From Rhodospirillales bacterium (GTDB lineage Bacteria > Pseudomonadota > Alphaproteobacteria > ATCC43930 > CGMCC-115725): 11,326 nt of DNA. The DNA is taken from NCBI GenBank assembly GCA_015654725.1, contig JAATGI010000184.1:1-11326 (forward strand), read 5' to 3'. Position numbers and translations under genes: made by a program. Below the pieces are notes generated by a model. That model ran no database searches. It was not told the origin of the DNA and saw only the letters and a list, made by a program, of their open reading frames with translations. Below are positions 1-7,728 of this stretch, piece by piece. Every line of letters starts with the position of its first letter. The first letter of the stretch is position 1.

Positions 1-347
1 CAGACCGCGTCATTGACGAGAAAGGCCGACAATCCGCCGCCGACGATCGCGATGCCGGCCAACAGCGTCAAGGGATGGCGCGTGTGACGCACGATGAAGC
101 CGTTGCTAAGGGCGAAGAACCCGCTGACGCGCAGATTCGCCACCACGATCATCATGCCCAGGAGCAGCGCCAGCGTATTGAGATCGATGGCGCGGTAGGC
201 TTCCGCCGGCGTCAGCGCCCCGCTCGCGACCATCAGGGCGGCGCCGATCAGCGCCGCGCCGACGCGGTCGAGCCACAAGCCCGGTACGCGGCCGAAAGCG
301 ACCACGCTATAGGTCGCGGCGAAGATGGCCAGGACAGCTATCGCCAA
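1..347 (-). CDS. SLC13/ArsB-NhaD-type anion permease, N-terminal part (runs off left edge)
   Basis: The open minus-strand frame has no stop before the window's left edge, so only the first ~115 residues are visible. It is strongly hydrophobic: a first helix near residues 2-18, then a GRVPGLWLDR loop, a helix near 29-43 followed by LTPAEAYRAIDLNTLALLLGMMIVVANL, and a helix ending in SAFLVNDAVC. The AIDxNTLxLLLGMMI pattern and the (L)VND segment (about residues 110-113) are familiar from the ArsB/NhaD/SLC13 permease group, including YbiR-like inner membrane proteins, so inorganic or organic anion or arsenite transport is possible; the substrate cannot be told. There is no in-frame ATG. TTG at 347 or CTG at 359 are the likeliest starts, and neither has a clear Shine-Dalgarno. 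The nearest ATG (410) is in another frame and stops after 23 codons. It is divergent from the penicillin-binding protein gene. The family call is fairly safe, the start is not. Confidence 0.75.
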   Translation of the reverse strand, partial: MAIAVLAIFAATYSVVAFGRVPGLWLDRVGAALIGAALMVASGALTPAEAYRAIDLNTLALLLGMMIVVANLRVSGFFALSNGFIVRHTRHPLTLLAGIAIVGGGLSAFLVNDAV

Positions 348-435
348 CGGCGGGGCCAGGGAGCGCGGGAACGCTCGCGGTTCGGAATCATTGTCTGCCG
401 ACCCCCCATGGCGGGGAAGTTCGCTCGATCGGGAC

Positions 436-463
436 CGTATAGCATGGGCATCCCTCTCGCCAA
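436..463 (-). promoter_or_regulatory. candidate sigma-70-like promoter for the leftward permease
   Basis: On the minus strand, TTGGCG (463-458) and TATACG (441-436) are separated by 16 bases. Each hexamer matches the bacterial consensus at four of six positions. Transcription would begin near 429, giving a leader of about 70-80 nt before the proposed TTG or CTG start. The divergent gap (about 360-519) must hold promoters for both neighbours, which is why this pair is worth noting. Weak matches of this kind are common by chance, so this is tentative. For the rightward gene I see only an AT-rich GTGATAAAA stretch (504-512), with no convincing -35 partner. Confidence 0.25.
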
Positions 464-519
464 CGCCGCGCGCCGGTGTCGCGTTCAGCTTGCCACAGGA
501 ATTGTGATAAAACCGCGCC

Positions 520-2658
520 ATGAGCAATAAGCGAGGCGATCTGCGCGCCGACCCCGACCATCGCGCGGGCGGCACCGGCAAGGCCAAATCGGCGCCCAAG
601 CCTCGCGTCAAGAACGGCAAGGCGCAGGGGCCGGACGCCGCCAAGAGGGCGAAACCCCGCGCCAAGCTCGGCCAGCGTTGGTGGCATTGGGCCGCCTTCG
701 CGATGCTGTGGGGGATGGTGCTGCTGGTCGGCGTGCTGGGTTATTTCTGGATCACGCTGCCGCCCATCGGCGACCTCTCGGTGTCTGAGCGCCGCGCCAG
801 CGTGACGCTGCTCGGCGCCGATGGCAGCCTGATCGCCACTTTCGGCGATCTCTTCGGCGAGCCGGTCCGGCTCAAGGACCTGCCGCCCGATCTCCCGGAC
901 GCGGTGATCGCGACCGAGGATCATCGCTTCTATAGCCATTTCGGCATCGACCCGCTGGGCCTGGCGCGCGCCGGCGTCGCCAATTTGCGCGCTGGCCATG
1001 TCGTGCAAGGCGGCAGCACGCTGACGCAGCAGCTCGCGAAGAACCTGTTCCTGACGCCCGACCGCACCTTCACGCGAAAAATCCAAGAGGCGCTGCTGGC
1101 ATTGTGGCTCGAAAGCAAATTCACCAAGGAGGAGATTCTCGAAATCTATCTCAACCGGGTTTATTTCGGCGCCGGCGCCTACGGCGTCGATGCCGCGGCG
1201 CATCGCTATTTCGATAAATCGGCGCGCACCGTGACGCTCTACGAGGCCGCGACCATCGCCGGCCTGTTGAAGGCGCCGACGCGTTTCAGCCCGGCGCGCG
1301 ACCGTACCCTCGCCGCCGAACGCGCGAGCCAGGTGCTCGAGGCCATGGTCGAGTATGGCTACATCACCGATGCTCAGCGCCAAGCCGCCTTGAACGGGCA
1401 ATCGCAATTGGCGGTGGCGCAACGCGCCCGGCCCAGCATTCGCTATTTCGCCGACTGGATCTACGAGCAGATTCCGGAATTCGCAGGCCTCGCCGACCGC
1501 GATCTTGTGGTGACGACGACGCTGGATCCGAAGATGCAGGAAGCCGCCGACACCACGATTCAGGAGACCCTCGAACGCGACGGCGACAAGGACGATGTCG
1601 GACAGGCGGCGCTGGTCGCGATGTCGCCCGACGGCGCGATCCGGGCCATGGTCGGCGGCCGCGATTACAACGACAGCCAGTTCAATCGCGCCACCCAGGC
1701 GGCGCGCCAACCCGGCTCCGCCTTCAAGCCCATCCTTTACGCCAGCGCGCTCGAACACGGCCTCGCGCCCGGCGACCGCTTCAACGACGCGCCGGTCAAG
1801 ATCGGAAATTGGGAGCCGCGCAATTACGAAAACGAATATCGCGGCGATGTCAGCGTCGCCGACGCCGTCGCCTATTCGATCAATACCGTAGCGGCGCAGG
1901 TGATCGACCGCACCGGCGTCGATAATGTCATCGCGATGGCGCGGCAGTTGGGCATCACCAGCGATCTGCAACGCGACGACAGCCTCGCGCTCGGCACCAG
2001 CGGCGTGACACTTCTGGAACTGACGACGGCCTACGCCGCCTTCGCCGACGGCGGCATCGGCGCCTGGCCCTATGGCGTGGTCGAGATCAAGGATCATGAC
2101 GGCAAGATCGTCTATCGGCGCGAAGGTTCCGGCCCCGGCCGTGTCTTGTCCGCCGACATCGCCGGGACCATGAACCAGCTCCTGGCCGGGGTCATCGATC
2201 GCGGCACCGGCCGGGCGGCGAAAATCCCGCGGCCGGTGGCGGGCAAGACCGGCACGACTCAAGATTTCCGCGATGCGCTGTTCGTCGGCTATACCGCGGA
2301 CCTGGTCGCCGGCATCTGGTTCGGCAATGACGACAATGCGCCGATGAAGCACATTACCGGCGGCACGCTGCCGGCCCATGCCTGGCACGATTTCATGGCC
2401 GCGGCGACTCAGAATATGCCGATAAAGCCGCTGCCCGGCCCGAGCGTGCCGTCGCCACCGCAGCCGCAAATCGCGGTTCAGGACGTGCCGACGGCCCCGG
2501 CCCCGTCTTCCGCTCCAGCGGTGCCGCGGCAACGCGGCCCGCTCGACCGCCTGCTCGATAGTATTTTCGGCCGTGGCGAGCCGGCGGCGGTGCAAGCGCC
2601 GCCGGCGACCTATCCGCCGCCGCCCAACCAGCCGCCGCCGGCCCCGCGCTACCGCTGA
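520..2658 (+). CDS. class A penicillin-binding protein (PBP1A family): peptidoglycan glycosyltransferase and DD-transpeptidase
   Basis: This 712-residue bifunctional murein synthase polymerises lipid II and cross-links the glycan strands in the periplasm. A basic cytoplasmic tail (1-52) precedes a single membrane anchor (about 56-80). The GT51 domain (about 95-290) shows ATEDHRFYSHFGID with catalytic Glu133, GGSTLTQQLAKN (164-175), RKIQE with Glu190, EILEIYLNRVYFG, and a KAPTRFSP end. The transpeptidase domain (about 360-630) has SAFK with nucleophile Ser400 and Lys403, SIN (453-455) and KTGTT (576-580). The two domains are joined without the large OB-like insertion of Escherichia coli PBP1A, so it is a short PBP1A. 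The C-terminal 75 residues are rich in proline and glutamine and probably disordered. The ATG at 520 is preceded only by a distant AGGA (497-500). It is transcribed away from the permease and converges on the membrane-protein gene. All catalytic motifs are intact. Confidence 0.96.
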   Translation: MSNKRGDLRADPDHRAGGTGKAKSAPKPRVKNGKAQGPDAAKRAKPRAKLGQRWWHWAAFAMLWGMVLLVGVLGYFWITLPPIGDLSVSERRASVTLLGADGSLIATFGDLFGEPVRLKDLPPDLPDAVIATEDHRFYSHFGIDPLGLARAGVANLRAGHVVQGGSTLTQQLAKNLFLTPDRTFTRKIQEALLALWLESKFTKEEILEIYLNRVYFGAGAYGVDAAAHRYFDKSARTVTLYEAATIAGLLKAPTRFSPARDRTLAAERASQVLEAMVEYGYITDAQRQAALNGQSQLAVAQRARPSIRYFADWIYEQIPEFAGLADRDLVVTTTLDPKMQEAADTTIQETLERDGDKDDVGQAALVAMSPDGAIRAMVGGRDYNDSQFNRATQAARQPGSAFKPILYASALEHGLAPGDRFNDAPVKIGNWEPRNYENEYRGDVSVADAVAYSINTVAAQVIDRTGVDNVIAMARQLGITSDLQRDDSLALGTSGVTLLELTTAYAAFADGGIGAWPYGVVEIKDHDGKIVYRREGSGPGRVLSADIAGTMNQLLAGVIDRGTGRAAKIPRPVAGKTGTTQDFRDALFVGYTADLVAGIWFGNDDNAPMKHITGGTLPAHAWHDFMAAATQNMPIKPLPGPSVPSPPQPQIAVQDVPTAPAPSSAPAVPRQRGPLDRLLDSIFGRGEPAAVQAPPATYPPPPNQPPPAPRYR

Positions 2659-2663
2659 ATGCA

Positions 2664-2686
2664 GCGCCGCGAAATTCCTCCGGCGC
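2664..2686. terminator. weak hairpin in the convergent gap, possible bidirectional terminator
   Basis: The 49-bp gap between two converging genes contains GCGCCG (2664-2669) and its complement CGGCGC (2681-2686) around an 11-base loop. A second small arm pair, TTTCC/GGAAA (2692-2696 and 2700-2704), follows. Neither has a long U tract, so termination is inferred mainly from the position. Confidence 0.2.
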
Positions 2687-2707
2687 GGGCGTTTCCACCG
2701 GAAAACA

Positions 2708-3508
2708 TCATGCTCTCAGGTCGCGGCGCTCGACCAGCGTGCGATAGCAGGCGGAGAGCAGGCTGGCGCCCAGGGCCACCAGGAGAATATCGGCGGCGGT
2801 TTCCAACAGCCCGGTCAGAATGACGAAGCCGAGCGGCGGCTGCGCCAATTCCTCGCTGTTCTCCGGGAGCGCGGTCACCACCATGACGGTCGCGATCGCC
2901 CCGGTGATAAACGTCACCGGCAGGGCGGTCAGCACGGAAGCGAGCGCCAGGCGCCAGCTATTGCCGCGCATCAACCGCCACGCCTCCGCCGGGCCGAGCG
3001 GCCGGCCGCAGGCGGCGGCCGGAAACAGAAGGCCGCAGCGCAGAATCGCCACCGCCAGCAATACGCCCGCCGCGATCGCGCCGAGCTCGAGCGGCAGCGA
3101 CGGCGACAGGCGCGACCAGGCCAGCACGGCCGCTACCAACAGCGCGGCCACGGCCACGTAAATCACCGCGGAATAAGCCAGGAAGCGCAGCCAGCCGCGG
3201 AAAAACATCATTGCCGGAAGCCGCCTCGCGTCCCCGAGCAGGACCGATTGATGCCAGCGCACCGCGAAGGCGCTCAGGCTCAACAAAGCGATCGTCGCCT
3301 GAAGATAGTCCAGGGCGCCGAGATCGAACGTGCCGCGATCCGGCCGGACCGGCGCGAGCGCGCCGGGCGCGATCAGCGCCCCAAGCAGACCCAAAAGCGG
3401 AAGCCAGCCCACTTCCAGAACCAGACCGAGCCTGGTGAACACCGCGCGATAGGCGAAACGCGTCACCGCGCCCACCGCAAGGCTATGCGCCTCCTCCGCC
3501 CCCTCCAT
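2708..3508 (-). CDS. hypothetical six-helix integral membrane protein downstream of phoB
   Basis: I do not recognise a named family for this 266-residue protein. Hydrophobic stretches fall near residues 28-50, 66-84, 108-131, 141-166, 187-213 and 226-254, giving about six transmembrane helices and no signal peptide. Short polar patches stand out: WHQSVLLGD (85-93), GRPLGPAEAWRLMRGNSWRL (168-187) and the C-terminal ACYRTLVERRDLR. An amphipathic AWRLxRGNxWRL motif followed by a helix recurs in poorly characterised proteobacterial membrane proteins, but that does not give a function. The ATG at 3508 is preferred because a strong purine run, AAAGGGGGG, lies just upstream. The frame stays open as far as 3727, but an earlier start would run into phoB and add an arginine-rich stretch that looks non-coding. 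It lies 74 bp after phoB on the same strand, so it may be read from the pho transcript. Confidence 0.8.
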   Translation of the reverse strand: MEGAEEAHSLAVGAVTRFAYRAVFTRLGLVLEVGWLPLLGLLGALIAPGALAPVRPDRGTFDLGALDYLQATIALLSLSAFAVRWHQSVLLGDARRLPAMMFFRGWLRFLAYSAVIYVAVAALLVAAVLAWSRLSPSLPLELGAIAAGVLLAVAILRCGLLFPAAACGRPLGPAEAWRLMRGNSWRLALASVLTALPVTFITGAIATVMVVTALPENSEELAQPPLGFVILTGLLETAADILLVALGASLLSACYRTLVERRDLRA

Positions 3509-3582
3509 CCGCCCCCCTTTGTCGCCCGGCGAGGATGCTCGCTGGACCCGAGGCGCGCAAGGAGCGACGAAACAACCGATTG

Positions 3583-4278
3583 CTAATGCGCGGCGGTATC
3601 GAGCGCGTAGCCGGCGGCGCGGACGGTGCGGATCAGATCGGCGCGGCCGCCGCCGTTCAATGCCTTGCGCAGGCGCCGGATATGGACATCGACGGTGCGC
3701 AGTTCGACCTCGGCGTCGCGGCCCCACACCCCGTCCAGGAGTTGCTCACGCGAGAACACCCGCCCGGGCCGCTCCATCAAGAAGCGCAACAGCCGGAACT
3801 CGGTCGGGCCGAGATGCACCGGCTTGCCGCCCCGGGCCACCCGATGCGCGGTCAAATCCATGCCGAGATCGGAGAAATTGAGCGCCTCAGCGGCGGCGGA
3901 CGGCCGCGCGCGGCGAATGACGGCGCGAACCCGCGCGATCAGTTCCGACGGGCTGAAGGGCTTGACGATGTAATCGTCGGCGCCGCTATCGAGGCCGCGC
4001 ACGCGGTCGCCTTCCTCGCCGCGCGCCGTGAGCATGATCACGGGCAAATCGCGCCACGCCGGCACGCGCCGAATCTGTCGGCAGATTTCGAGGCCCGAGA
4101 CTCGCGGCAGCATCCAGTCCAACAGCACCGCGTCGGGCTTGCTCTCGCGCAAATGCATCAACGCCTCCTCGCCGTCATGCGCCTCGTTGACGGCGAAACC
4201 CTCCTTTTCGAGATTGTAACGCAGCAGCGTTACCAGCGGCGCTTCGTCCTCGACCACCAAAACCATCGGGCGCTGCAT
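3583..4278 (-). CDS. phoB: phosphate regulon response regulator PhoB
   Basis: PhoB, once phosphorylated by PhoR, binds Pho boxes and recruits RNA polymerase to phosphate-starvation genes. The 231-residue protein has a receiver domain (1-120) with the acidic pair Glu10/Asp11, phospho-acceptor Asp54 in VLLDWMLP, Thr84 in MLTAR and Lys107 in VKPFS. A short linker leads to an OmpR/PhoB winged-helix domain (about 130-225) with LGPTEFRLLRFLMERPGRVFSREQLLDGVWG and VDVHIRRLRKAL, ending in the usual IRTVRAAGY hairpin. Two starts are possible: ATG at 4278, sharing one base with the phoU stop, or GTG at 4281. I chose the ATG because it puts the phospho-acceptor at Asp54, as in Escherichia coli PhoB, and lies well placed after an AGGGGAAGG run (4292-4284). 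The overlap points to translational coupling with phoU. Length and motifs are typical. Confidence 0.96.
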   Translation of the reverse strand: MQRPMVLVVEDEAPLVTLLRYNLEKEGFAVNEAHDGEEALMHLRESKPDAVLLDWMLPRVSGLEICRQIRRVPAWRDLPVIMLTARGEEGDRVRGLDSGADDYIVKPFSPSELIARVRAVIRRARPSAAAEALNFSDLGMDLTAHRVARGGKPVHLGPTEFRLLRFLMERPGRVFSREQLLDGVWGRDAEVELRTVDVHIRRLRKALNGGGRADLIRTVRAAGYALDTAAH

Positions 4279-5021
4279 CACACCTTCCCCTCGGTTGTTT
4301 CGCCGTCTTCATCGCCGCCCGGCTCCGTTTGCCAACTGGTGCGGTCGCCCTTGGGCCGCGCCTGGGTGAGCGGCGTGCCATGAACCAGGAAATAAAGCGT
4401 CTCGGCGATATTCGTGGTGAGATCGCCGACGCGCTCCAGATTCTTCGCCATGAACAAGAGATGCGTGCAGGCGGTGATATTACGCGGATCCTCGATCATA
4501 TAGGTCAGCAGCTCGCGGAACAGGCTCGTATACATTTCATCGAGCTCTTCGTCCCTAAGCCAGACCACGAGCGCCTTGTCGGCGTCGCGCTCGACATAGG
4601 CGTCGATGATGTCCTTCACCATCTGCTGGCTGAAATGACCCATGCGCGGAATCGCGTGCACCGGCCGCACCGGCGGCGATTGCGACAGCGCGAGCGCGCG
4701 CTTGGCGACATTGGCGGCGTAATCGCTGATGCGCTCAAGATCGCTCGCGATCTTCAACGAGCCGATGATGAGCCGCAGGTCGCGGGCGAGCGGCTGGCGC
4801 AAGGCCAAGAGACGCACCACCAGGCTTTCCGCCTCGCGCTCCAGCTCGTCGACCTCGACATCGCCTTCGACCACCCGGGTCGCGAGCGAGGCGTCGCGCC
4901 GCGCCACCGCGTCGATCGCCGCCGCCAGCTGGCTTTCCGCGAGGCCACCCATCTGCGTGATGGTATTGTCGAGGCGGTGCAGCTCTTCGTCGTAGCTCTT
5001 GATGATGTGCTCTGATGCCAT
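4278..5021 (-). CDS. phoU: phosphate transport/signalling regulator PhoU
   Basis: PhoU is a peripheral cytoplasmic protein that connects the state of the Pst transporter to PhoR and keeps the Pho response off when phosphate is plentiful. The 247 residues form the expected two tandem three-helix bundles. Each carries the ExxxD metal-binding motif: DLERISDYAANVAKR with Glu96/Asp100, and NLERVGDLTTNIAE with Glu196/Asp200. The internal repeat is visible in the aligned ISDYAANVA and VGDLTTNIA segments. A polar, acidic tail (about 222-247) follows the second bundle and is probably disordered. The ATG at 5021 has GGGAG six bases upstream. It lies 20 bp after pstB, and its stop codon overlaps the phoB start. 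Length is close to the family norm of about 230-245. Confidence 0.96.
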   Translation of the reverse strand: MASEHIIKSYDEELHRLDNTITQMGGLAESQLAAAIDAVARRDASLATRVVEGDVEVDELEREAESLVVRLLALRQPLARDLRLIIGSLKIASDLERISDYAANVAKRALALSQSPPVRPVHAIPRMGHFSQQMVKDIIDAYVERDADKALVVWLRDEELDEMYTSLFRELLTYMIEDPRNITACTHLLFMAKNLERVGDLTTNIAETLYFLVHGTPLTQARPKGDRTSWQTEPGGDEDGETTEGKV

Positions 5022-5041
5022 CTCGATCTCCCGGGCCGGGC

Positions 5042-5911
5042 TCAGCCGAACCGGCCGGTGATGTAATCTTCCGTCCGCTTCTCGCGCGGATGGGTGAAGA
5101 TCGCCTCGGTTTCGTCGAACTCGACCAGCGAGCCCAGATACATGAAGGCGGTGTAGTCGGAGCTGCGCGCGGCCTGCTGCATATTATGGGTAACGATGAC
5201 GATGCAATAGTCGGATTTGAGCTCGGCGATCAGCTCCTCGATGCGCTGGGTCGAGATCGGATCGAGCGCCGAAGCCGGCTCGTCAAGCAACAGGATTTCC
5301 GGCTTCACCGCGATGGCGCGCGCGATGCACAGCCGCTGTTGCTGCCCGCCCGAGAGCGACAGCCCGCTTTGCCTCAGCTTGTCCTTCACCTCGCCCCACA
5401 GCGCCGAGCGCTTCAGCGCTTCCTCGACCCGTTCGTCGAGTTCGCGCGCCCGAAGTTTCTGGTAGAGCCGAATGCCGAAGGCGACGTTGTCATAGATCGA
5501 CATCGGAAACGGAGTCGGCTTCTGGAACACCATCCCGATCTTGGCGCGCAAGAGATTGAGGTCCTGCCGGGGATCGAGGATGTTGCGGCCCTCGACCAGC
5601 ACCTCGCCGGTCGCCCTCTGATCGGGGTAAAGCTCGTAGATGCGATTCAAGACGCGCAGCAGCGTCGATTTCCCGCAGCCCGAGGGGCCGATAAAGGCGG
5701 TGACGCGTTTGTCGCGCAGCACGAGGTTGATGCCCTTAAGAGCCTCGTAATTCTTGTAATAGAAGCGCAAATCCTTGATCTCGGCCCGCACCGCTGGCTT
5801 CGCGGTGGCGACGGCCGGCGCGGGCACGGGGGTGGGCGGCGCGATTGGTTCCGATGTCGGCATGGTCTGTCGCTGTTGAGGGGGCGCGGCGGCGGAATAG
5901 TCTATCGTCAT
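5042..5911 (-). CDS. pstB: phosphate ABC transporter ATP-binding protein PstB
   Basis: PstB is the ATPase subunit that drives phosphate import through PstC/PstA. All nucleotide-binding elements are present in the 289 residues: Walker A GPSGCGKST (75-83), Q-loop Gln130 in MVFQKPTPFPMSIYDNVAFG, signature LSGGQ (186-190), Walker B ILLLDEP with Glu211, the D-loop SALD, and switch His242 in VTHNM. MVFQKPTPFPMSIYDNV is characteristic of PstB among ABC ATPases. The ATG at 5911 overlaps the pstA stop by four bases (ATGA). An in-frame ATG 16 codons later lacks a Shine-Dalgarno, and the open frame upstream to 6457 is only the shadow of pstA. The first ~42 residues are a proline/alanine/glutamine-rich extension before the ABC fold, making the protein about 30 residues longer than the usual ~258. 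Confidence 0.97.
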   Translation of the reverse strand: MTIDYSAAAPPQQRQTMPTSEPIAPPTPVPAPAVATAKPAVRAEIKDLRFYYKNYEALKGINLVLRDKRVTAFIGPSGCGKSTLLRVLNRIYELYPDQRATGEVLVEGRNILDPRQDLNLLRAKIGMVFQKPTPFPMSIYDNVAFGIRLYQKLRARELDERVEEALKRSALWGEVKDKLRQSGLSLSGGQQQRLCIARAIAVKPEILLLDEPASALDPISTQRIEELIAELKSDYCIVIVTHNMQQAARSSDYTAFMYLGSLVEFDETEAIFTHPREKRTEDYITGRFG

Positions 5912-6750
5912 GGCGTCCGGCTGCTCCAGCTGGCGAGTAGTCGCGCCAGGATGTTGAGAATCAAGATGGTGAGCGTGATCATGGTGGCGCCGGCCCAGGC
6001 CAGCCGCTGCCAATCGGCGTAAGGGCTCAAGGCGAACTGGAAGATCACCACCGGCAGATTCGCCATCGGCGCGTTCATGTCGGCGCTCCAGAACTGGTTG
6101 TTGAGCGCGGTGAACAGCAAGGGCGCGGTCTCGCCGGCGATGCGCGCCACGGCGAGCATCACGCCCGTCAACATGCCTTGCAACGCGGCGCGGTAGATGA
6201 CCTGAACGATGACGCGCCATCGCGGCGTGCCCAGCGCCGCCGCCGCCTCGCGCAGGCTGCCCGGCACCAGCGTCAGCATGTCCTCGGTGGTGCGGATCAC
6301 CACCGGCATGACGATGAGGGCCAAGGCGATGCTGCCCGCCCACGCCGAGAAATGGCCCATCTGCACCACCACGATCTGATAGACGAACAGGCCGATGATG
6401 ATCGAGGGCGCGCTCAGGAGAATGTCGTTGACGAACCGCACCGTCGGCGCGATCCAACTAATCTTGCCGTATTCGGCGAGGTAGGTTCCGGTCAGCACCC
6501 CGATCGGCGTGCCGACCAACGTCGCCACCAGCGTCATCACCACGCTGCCATAAATCGCGTTGGCGAGGCCGCCGGCGCTGCCTGGCGGCGGCGTGGTCTG
6601 AGTAAAGAGCGTCGTGCTCAGACCCGGGATGCCGTTGCGCAACAGCGCGTAAAGAACGAGAAACAGAAAGATCAAACCGACCGCGGTCGCCGCTATCGAC
6701 GCGGCGAGATAGACGATGTTGACGATGCGGCGGCGGGCATAGCGGCTCAT
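5908..6750 (-). CDS. pstA: phosphate ABC transporter permease PstA
   Basis: PstA is one half of the inner-membrane phosphate channel and pairs with PstC and a PstB dimer. The 280 residues contain an N-terminal helix (about 10-37), a periplasmic loop with a PPPGSAGG turn, and the binding-protein-dependent permease core. The core includes GLANAIYGSVVMTL, GTPIGVLTGTYLAEYG and the EAA coupling loop REAAAALGTPRWRVIVQVIYRAALQG (about 167-192). ARIAGETAPLLFTAL (202-215) is the typical PstA signature. Tandem ATG codons lie at 6753 and 6750. The second is preferred because GAGG (6759-6756, at the pstC stop) is five bases from it and only two from the first. The frame continues upstream to 6867, but that part lies over the pstC end. 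The gene begins seven bases after pstC and its stop overlaps pstB, so one transcript is expected. Confidence 0.95.
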   Translation of the reverse strand: MSRYARRRIVNIVYLAASIAATAVGLIFLFLVLYALLRNGIPGLSTTLFTQTTPPPGSAGGLANAIYGSVVMTLVATLVGTPIGVLTGTYLAEYGKISWIAPTVRFVNDILLSAPSIIIGLFVYQIVVVQMGHFSAWAGSIALALIVMPVVIRTTEDMLTLVPGSLREAAAALGTPRWRVIVQVIYRAALQGMLTGVMLAVARIAGETAPLLFTALNNQFWSADMNAPMANLPVVIFQFALSPYADWQRLAWAGATMITLTILILNILARLLASWSSRTP

Positions 6751-6757
6751 CATCGCC

Positions 6758-7714
6758 TCAGGTGCCAGCGCGCTGTTGGAGGCGGAGCAACATGATTTTC
6801 GCGGCCGCCAAGACGATGAAGGTAATAATGAACAGGATGAAGCCGAGCGCGAACAGCGACGAGACATAGAGCGGCGTCACCGCATCGGTGAATTCGTTGG
6901 CGAGCGTCGCCGAGATCGTGGTCCCCGGCGCCAACAGCGAGGCGTGAATCTCATGGGCGTTGCCGATGACGAACGTGACCGCCATGGTTTCGCCCAGCGC
7001 CCGCCCCAGGCCCAGCATGACGCCGCCGATGATTCCCGTTCGGGTGTAGGGCACGACGATCTGGCGGATAACTTCGGACGTAGTGGCGCCGATGCCGTAA
7101 GCGCTTTCGCGCAACACCGCCGGCACCGTCAGGAATACGTCGCGGGTGACCGCCGTGATGAACGGCAGCACCATCATCGCCAGGATGAAGCCCGCGGTCA
7201 GCATGCCGAGACCCAAAGGCGGGCCCTGAAACAGGATTCCGATCAAGGGGATATTCCCCAGCGTGTCGATCAGAAACGGCTGCACCGTGAGCTGCAGGAA
7301 CGGCGCCAGCACGAACAGGCCCCAAATGCCGTAAATGATGCTGGGAATCGCCGCCAACAGCTCGATCATGGTGCCGATCGGCCGACGCAAAAAAGCCGGG
7401 CACAGCTCGGTGAGAAACACCGCCACCCCGAGCGCCAGCGGAACGCCGATCACCATGGCGATGAGCGATGTCACCAGCGTGCCGAAAATCGCCGGCAGCG
7501 CGCCATATTGGTCGGTGACCGGATTCCAGGCCATGCTGACGAAAAACGACGGGCCGAAGGCGGAGAAGGCCGGCCAGGCGCCGATGCCCAAGGCCACCAT
7601 CACGCCGCCTAATAGGATCAGCACTCCGACCGCGAAGATTCGCGTGACATTATGAAACAGCACGTCCCAGACGCGCTGGCGGTCGAGTTGCGCCGTCGTC
7701 GTCGCAATCGCCAT
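6758..7714 (-). CDS. pstC: phosphate ABC transporter permease PstC
   Basis: PstC is the first gene of the transporter block and forms the phosphate channel with PstA. The 318 residues have about six membrane segments: an N-terminal helix (about 25-46), FGTLVTSLIAMVIGVPLALGVAVFL (77-101), ELLAAIPSIIYGIWGLFVLAPFL (118-140), a helix near 169-188, one near 228-250 and a C-terminal helix (284-310). The EAA loop RESAYGIGATTSEVIRQIVVPYTRTGIIGG (202-231) contacts PstB, and GLGRALGETMAV (235-246) is the PstC hallmark. The N terminus is polar, without a cleavable signal. The ATG at 7714 is the only reasonable start. Its best Shine-Dalgarno-like run, GGGGAAGG (7735-7728), sits 13 bases away inside an inverted repeat. 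No substrate-binding gene (pstS) lies upstream; the 274-bp gap carries regulatory candidates instead. Confidence 0.96.
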   Translation of the reverse strand: MAIATTTAQLDRQRVWDVLFHNVTRIFAVGVLILLGGVMVALGIGAWPAFSAFGPSFFVSMAWNPVTDQYGALPAIFGTLVTSLIAMVIGVPLALGVAVFLTELCPAFLRRPIGTMIELLAAIPSIIYGIWGLFVLAPFLQLTVQPFLIDTLGNIPLIGILFQGPPLGLGMLTAGFILAMMVLPFITAVTRDVFLTVPAVLRESAYGIGATTSEVIRQIVVPYTRTGIIGGVMLGLGRALGETMAVTFVIGNAHEIHASLLAPGTTISATLANEFTDAVTPLYVSSLFALGFILFIITFIVLAAAKIMLLRLQQRAGT

Positions 7715-7728
7715 GTCGGATATCGTGC

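Noticed and set aside
388..2595. 735-codon open frame antisense to the penicillin-binding protein gene
   Set aside because: It mirrors a gene with all catalytic motifs intact. Its product is arginine/histidine/glycine-rich without recognisable domains, which is usual for the antisense of a GC-rich gene.
2573..3586. 337-codon plus-strand open frame over the membrane protein
   Set aside because: Its product is rich in R, Q and H with no domain, and it spans a gene end and a convergent gap. The minus-strand frame has a coherent helix pattern and a strong Shine-Dalgarno.
3509..3727. Upstream extension of the membrane protein to a start at 3727
   Set aside because: It would overlap phoB by about 145 bases and add arginine-rich residues unlike the rest. 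The ATG at 3508 has the Shine-Dalgarno.
5912..6457. Upstream extension of PstB by 182 residues
   Set aside because: It lies wholly over pstA and is low-complexity in that frame. The ATG overlapping the pstA stop is the natural start.
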